The position numbers were made by a program, and so were the translations under genes. From Lentzea kentuckyensis (lineage in GTDB: Bacteria > Actinomycetota > Actinomycetes > Mycobacteriales > Pseudonocardiaceae), in the NCBI RefSeq assembly GCF_002150765.1, contig NZ_MUYM01000033.1, positions 1 to 64,000 on the forward strand: a DNA stretch of 64,000 nt. The letters are read 5' to 3'. The notes beneath the pieces were generated by a model. It was not told the DNA's origin. It searched no databases and was given only the letters and a program-made list of their open reading frames with translations. Below, in pieces: positions 63,427-64,000 of the stretch (the stretch's first letter is position 1; each line of letters opens with the position of its first letter).

Positions 63427-64000
63427 GCCTGACCTGGTCGTCGAAGCCCTGGCCAGGCTGGCTCGGGTCGAGCCCGTGCTGTGCGCGTTCCACGAGGTCT
63501 TCAGCTCGTTCGCGCCGGTGGACCCGTCGCTGCCGCTCGCCGGCATGCCGATCGCGGTGAAGCGAGGCGAACGCCGTAGCCACCGTGACGCACTGATGGC
63601 GCTCGGCTGTGTCCCCATCGGTCTGACCACCACGCCCGATGGCACCACTCCCTGGCAGACGTGGGGCCGCAACTCTCGCGGCGTCACACGCAACCCATGG
63701 AACCTCGACCGCACGTCCGGCGGTTCGTCCGCGGGCTCCGCCGTGGCCGTTGCGGCCGGGATCGTGCCTCTCGCGACCGGCGTCGACGGCGCGGGTTCGA
63801 TCCGCATCCCGGCCGCGTGGTGCGGCGTGCTGGGCCTGAAGACCACGTCGTCGGAACGGGCCGCGGTCGGTGTGTTCACCCGTGACCCGAACCTGCTCGC
63901 GATCTACCTGGGCACGTCCGAAGTCAGCTCGCCGACCGCCGTCTGGTCCTCCGACCTGGGGTTCGCGACCGTGGACGACGAGCAGGCCGAGATCGCCTGG
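63425..64000 (+). CDS. Amidase-signature hydrolase, cut by the window edge
   Basis: 192 residues of an amidase (GatA-like) enzyme are visible and the frame is open at the right edge. Catalytic Lys in [10 protein letters not shown], cis-Ser in [17 protein letters not shown] and nucleophile Ser in [34 protein letters not shown] is canonical. The loop between Lys and the signature is shorter than usual. Hydrolyses an amide; substrate unknown. Confidence 0.85.
   Translation, partial: MPDLVVEALARLARVEPVLCAFHEVFSSFAPVDPSLPLAGMPIAVKRGERRSHRDALMALGCVPIGLTTTPDGTTPWQTWGRNSRGVTRNPWNLDRTSGGSSAGSAVAVAAGIVPLATGVDGAGSIRIPAAWCGVLGLKTTSSERAAVGVFTRDPNLLAIYLGTSEVSSPTAVWSSDLGFATVDDEQAEIAW

Overview
The window is chromosomal DNA of a high-GC Gram-positive actinomycete, most likely of the Pseudonocardiaceae (Lentzea/Saccharothrix-like; this is inferred). 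Evidence: very GC-rich third codon positions, GTG/TTG starts, leaderless genes, a mycobacterial/actinobacterial-type SOS box (TCGAAC-N4-GTTCGG) before uvrA, a mycothiol-type maleylpyruvate isomerase fold gene, NarL-type two-component genes and the actinobacterial rrn leader motif. No tRNA, rRNA gene body, CRISPR array, transposase or integrase was seen. || Layout. 1-0.5 kb: leader and promoter of an rrn operon running left out of the window, preceded by tyrS (0.5-1.8 kb). 1.9-4 kb: membrane protein, TIR-domain protein and 3-methyladenine DNA glycosylase. 3.9-11.3 kb: arginine operon argC-J-B-D-F-R-(argG remnant)-H with overlapping start/stop codons, a leaderless argC promoter and candidate ArgR boxes. 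11.3-15 kb: two paralogous histidine kinases and one NarL-type regulator. 15-20 kb: soluble transhydrogenase SthA, a 2-oxoglutarate-dependent ethylene-forming-enzyme homologue with all known active-site residues, a secreted protein, AlkD-like glycosylase and a GNAT. 19.9-22.3 kb: five small exported proteins rich in an NPN motif, in two transcription units sharing an upstream element. 22.6-26.2 kb: pheST. 26.3-30.8 kb: a divergent HSP90-family/TPR gene pair. 30.8-33 kb: S41 peptidase and a P450, divergent. 32.9-35.1 kb: infC-rpmI-rplT and a TrmH/SpoU methyltransferase without a normal start codon. 35.4-37.6 kb: DUF1844-type protein and three unknown genes. || 37.7-44.1 kb is a divergent catabolic locus: ridA/iclR/sugar-kinase on one strand, and a D-threonine-aldolase/D-serine-dehydratase-like PLP enzyme, an N-acyl-D-amino-acid deacylase and a GntP permease on the other, with an IclR-type palindrome between them. 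An alpha-galactosidase (GH36) follows. 46.4-49.4 kb: triple-repeat lipoprotein, FAD monooxygenase and its divergent TetR regulator with a double operator. 49.5-53.1 kb: a three-gene operon of membrane-anchored vWA-like proteins, the first with an N-terminal RHIM/BASS-like amyloid motif. 53.1-59.6 kb: SRPBCC protein, uvrA (SOS box), mycothiol-dependent isomerase-like protein, acyltransferase and MBL-fold hydrolase. || 59.4-62.8 kb is the most unusual part: the 3' end of the MBL-fold gene is present three times (185 bp, 185 bp with one mismatch, 125 bp), and the spaces between copies hold cargo: an AAA/DUF4143 ATPase with upstream 23-bp tandem repeats, a decayed beta-family protein and a VapBC-type toxin-antitoxin pair. 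No recombinase is encoded. The window ends with a DUF7711-like gene and a divergent, edge-truncated amidase whose start codons overlap.
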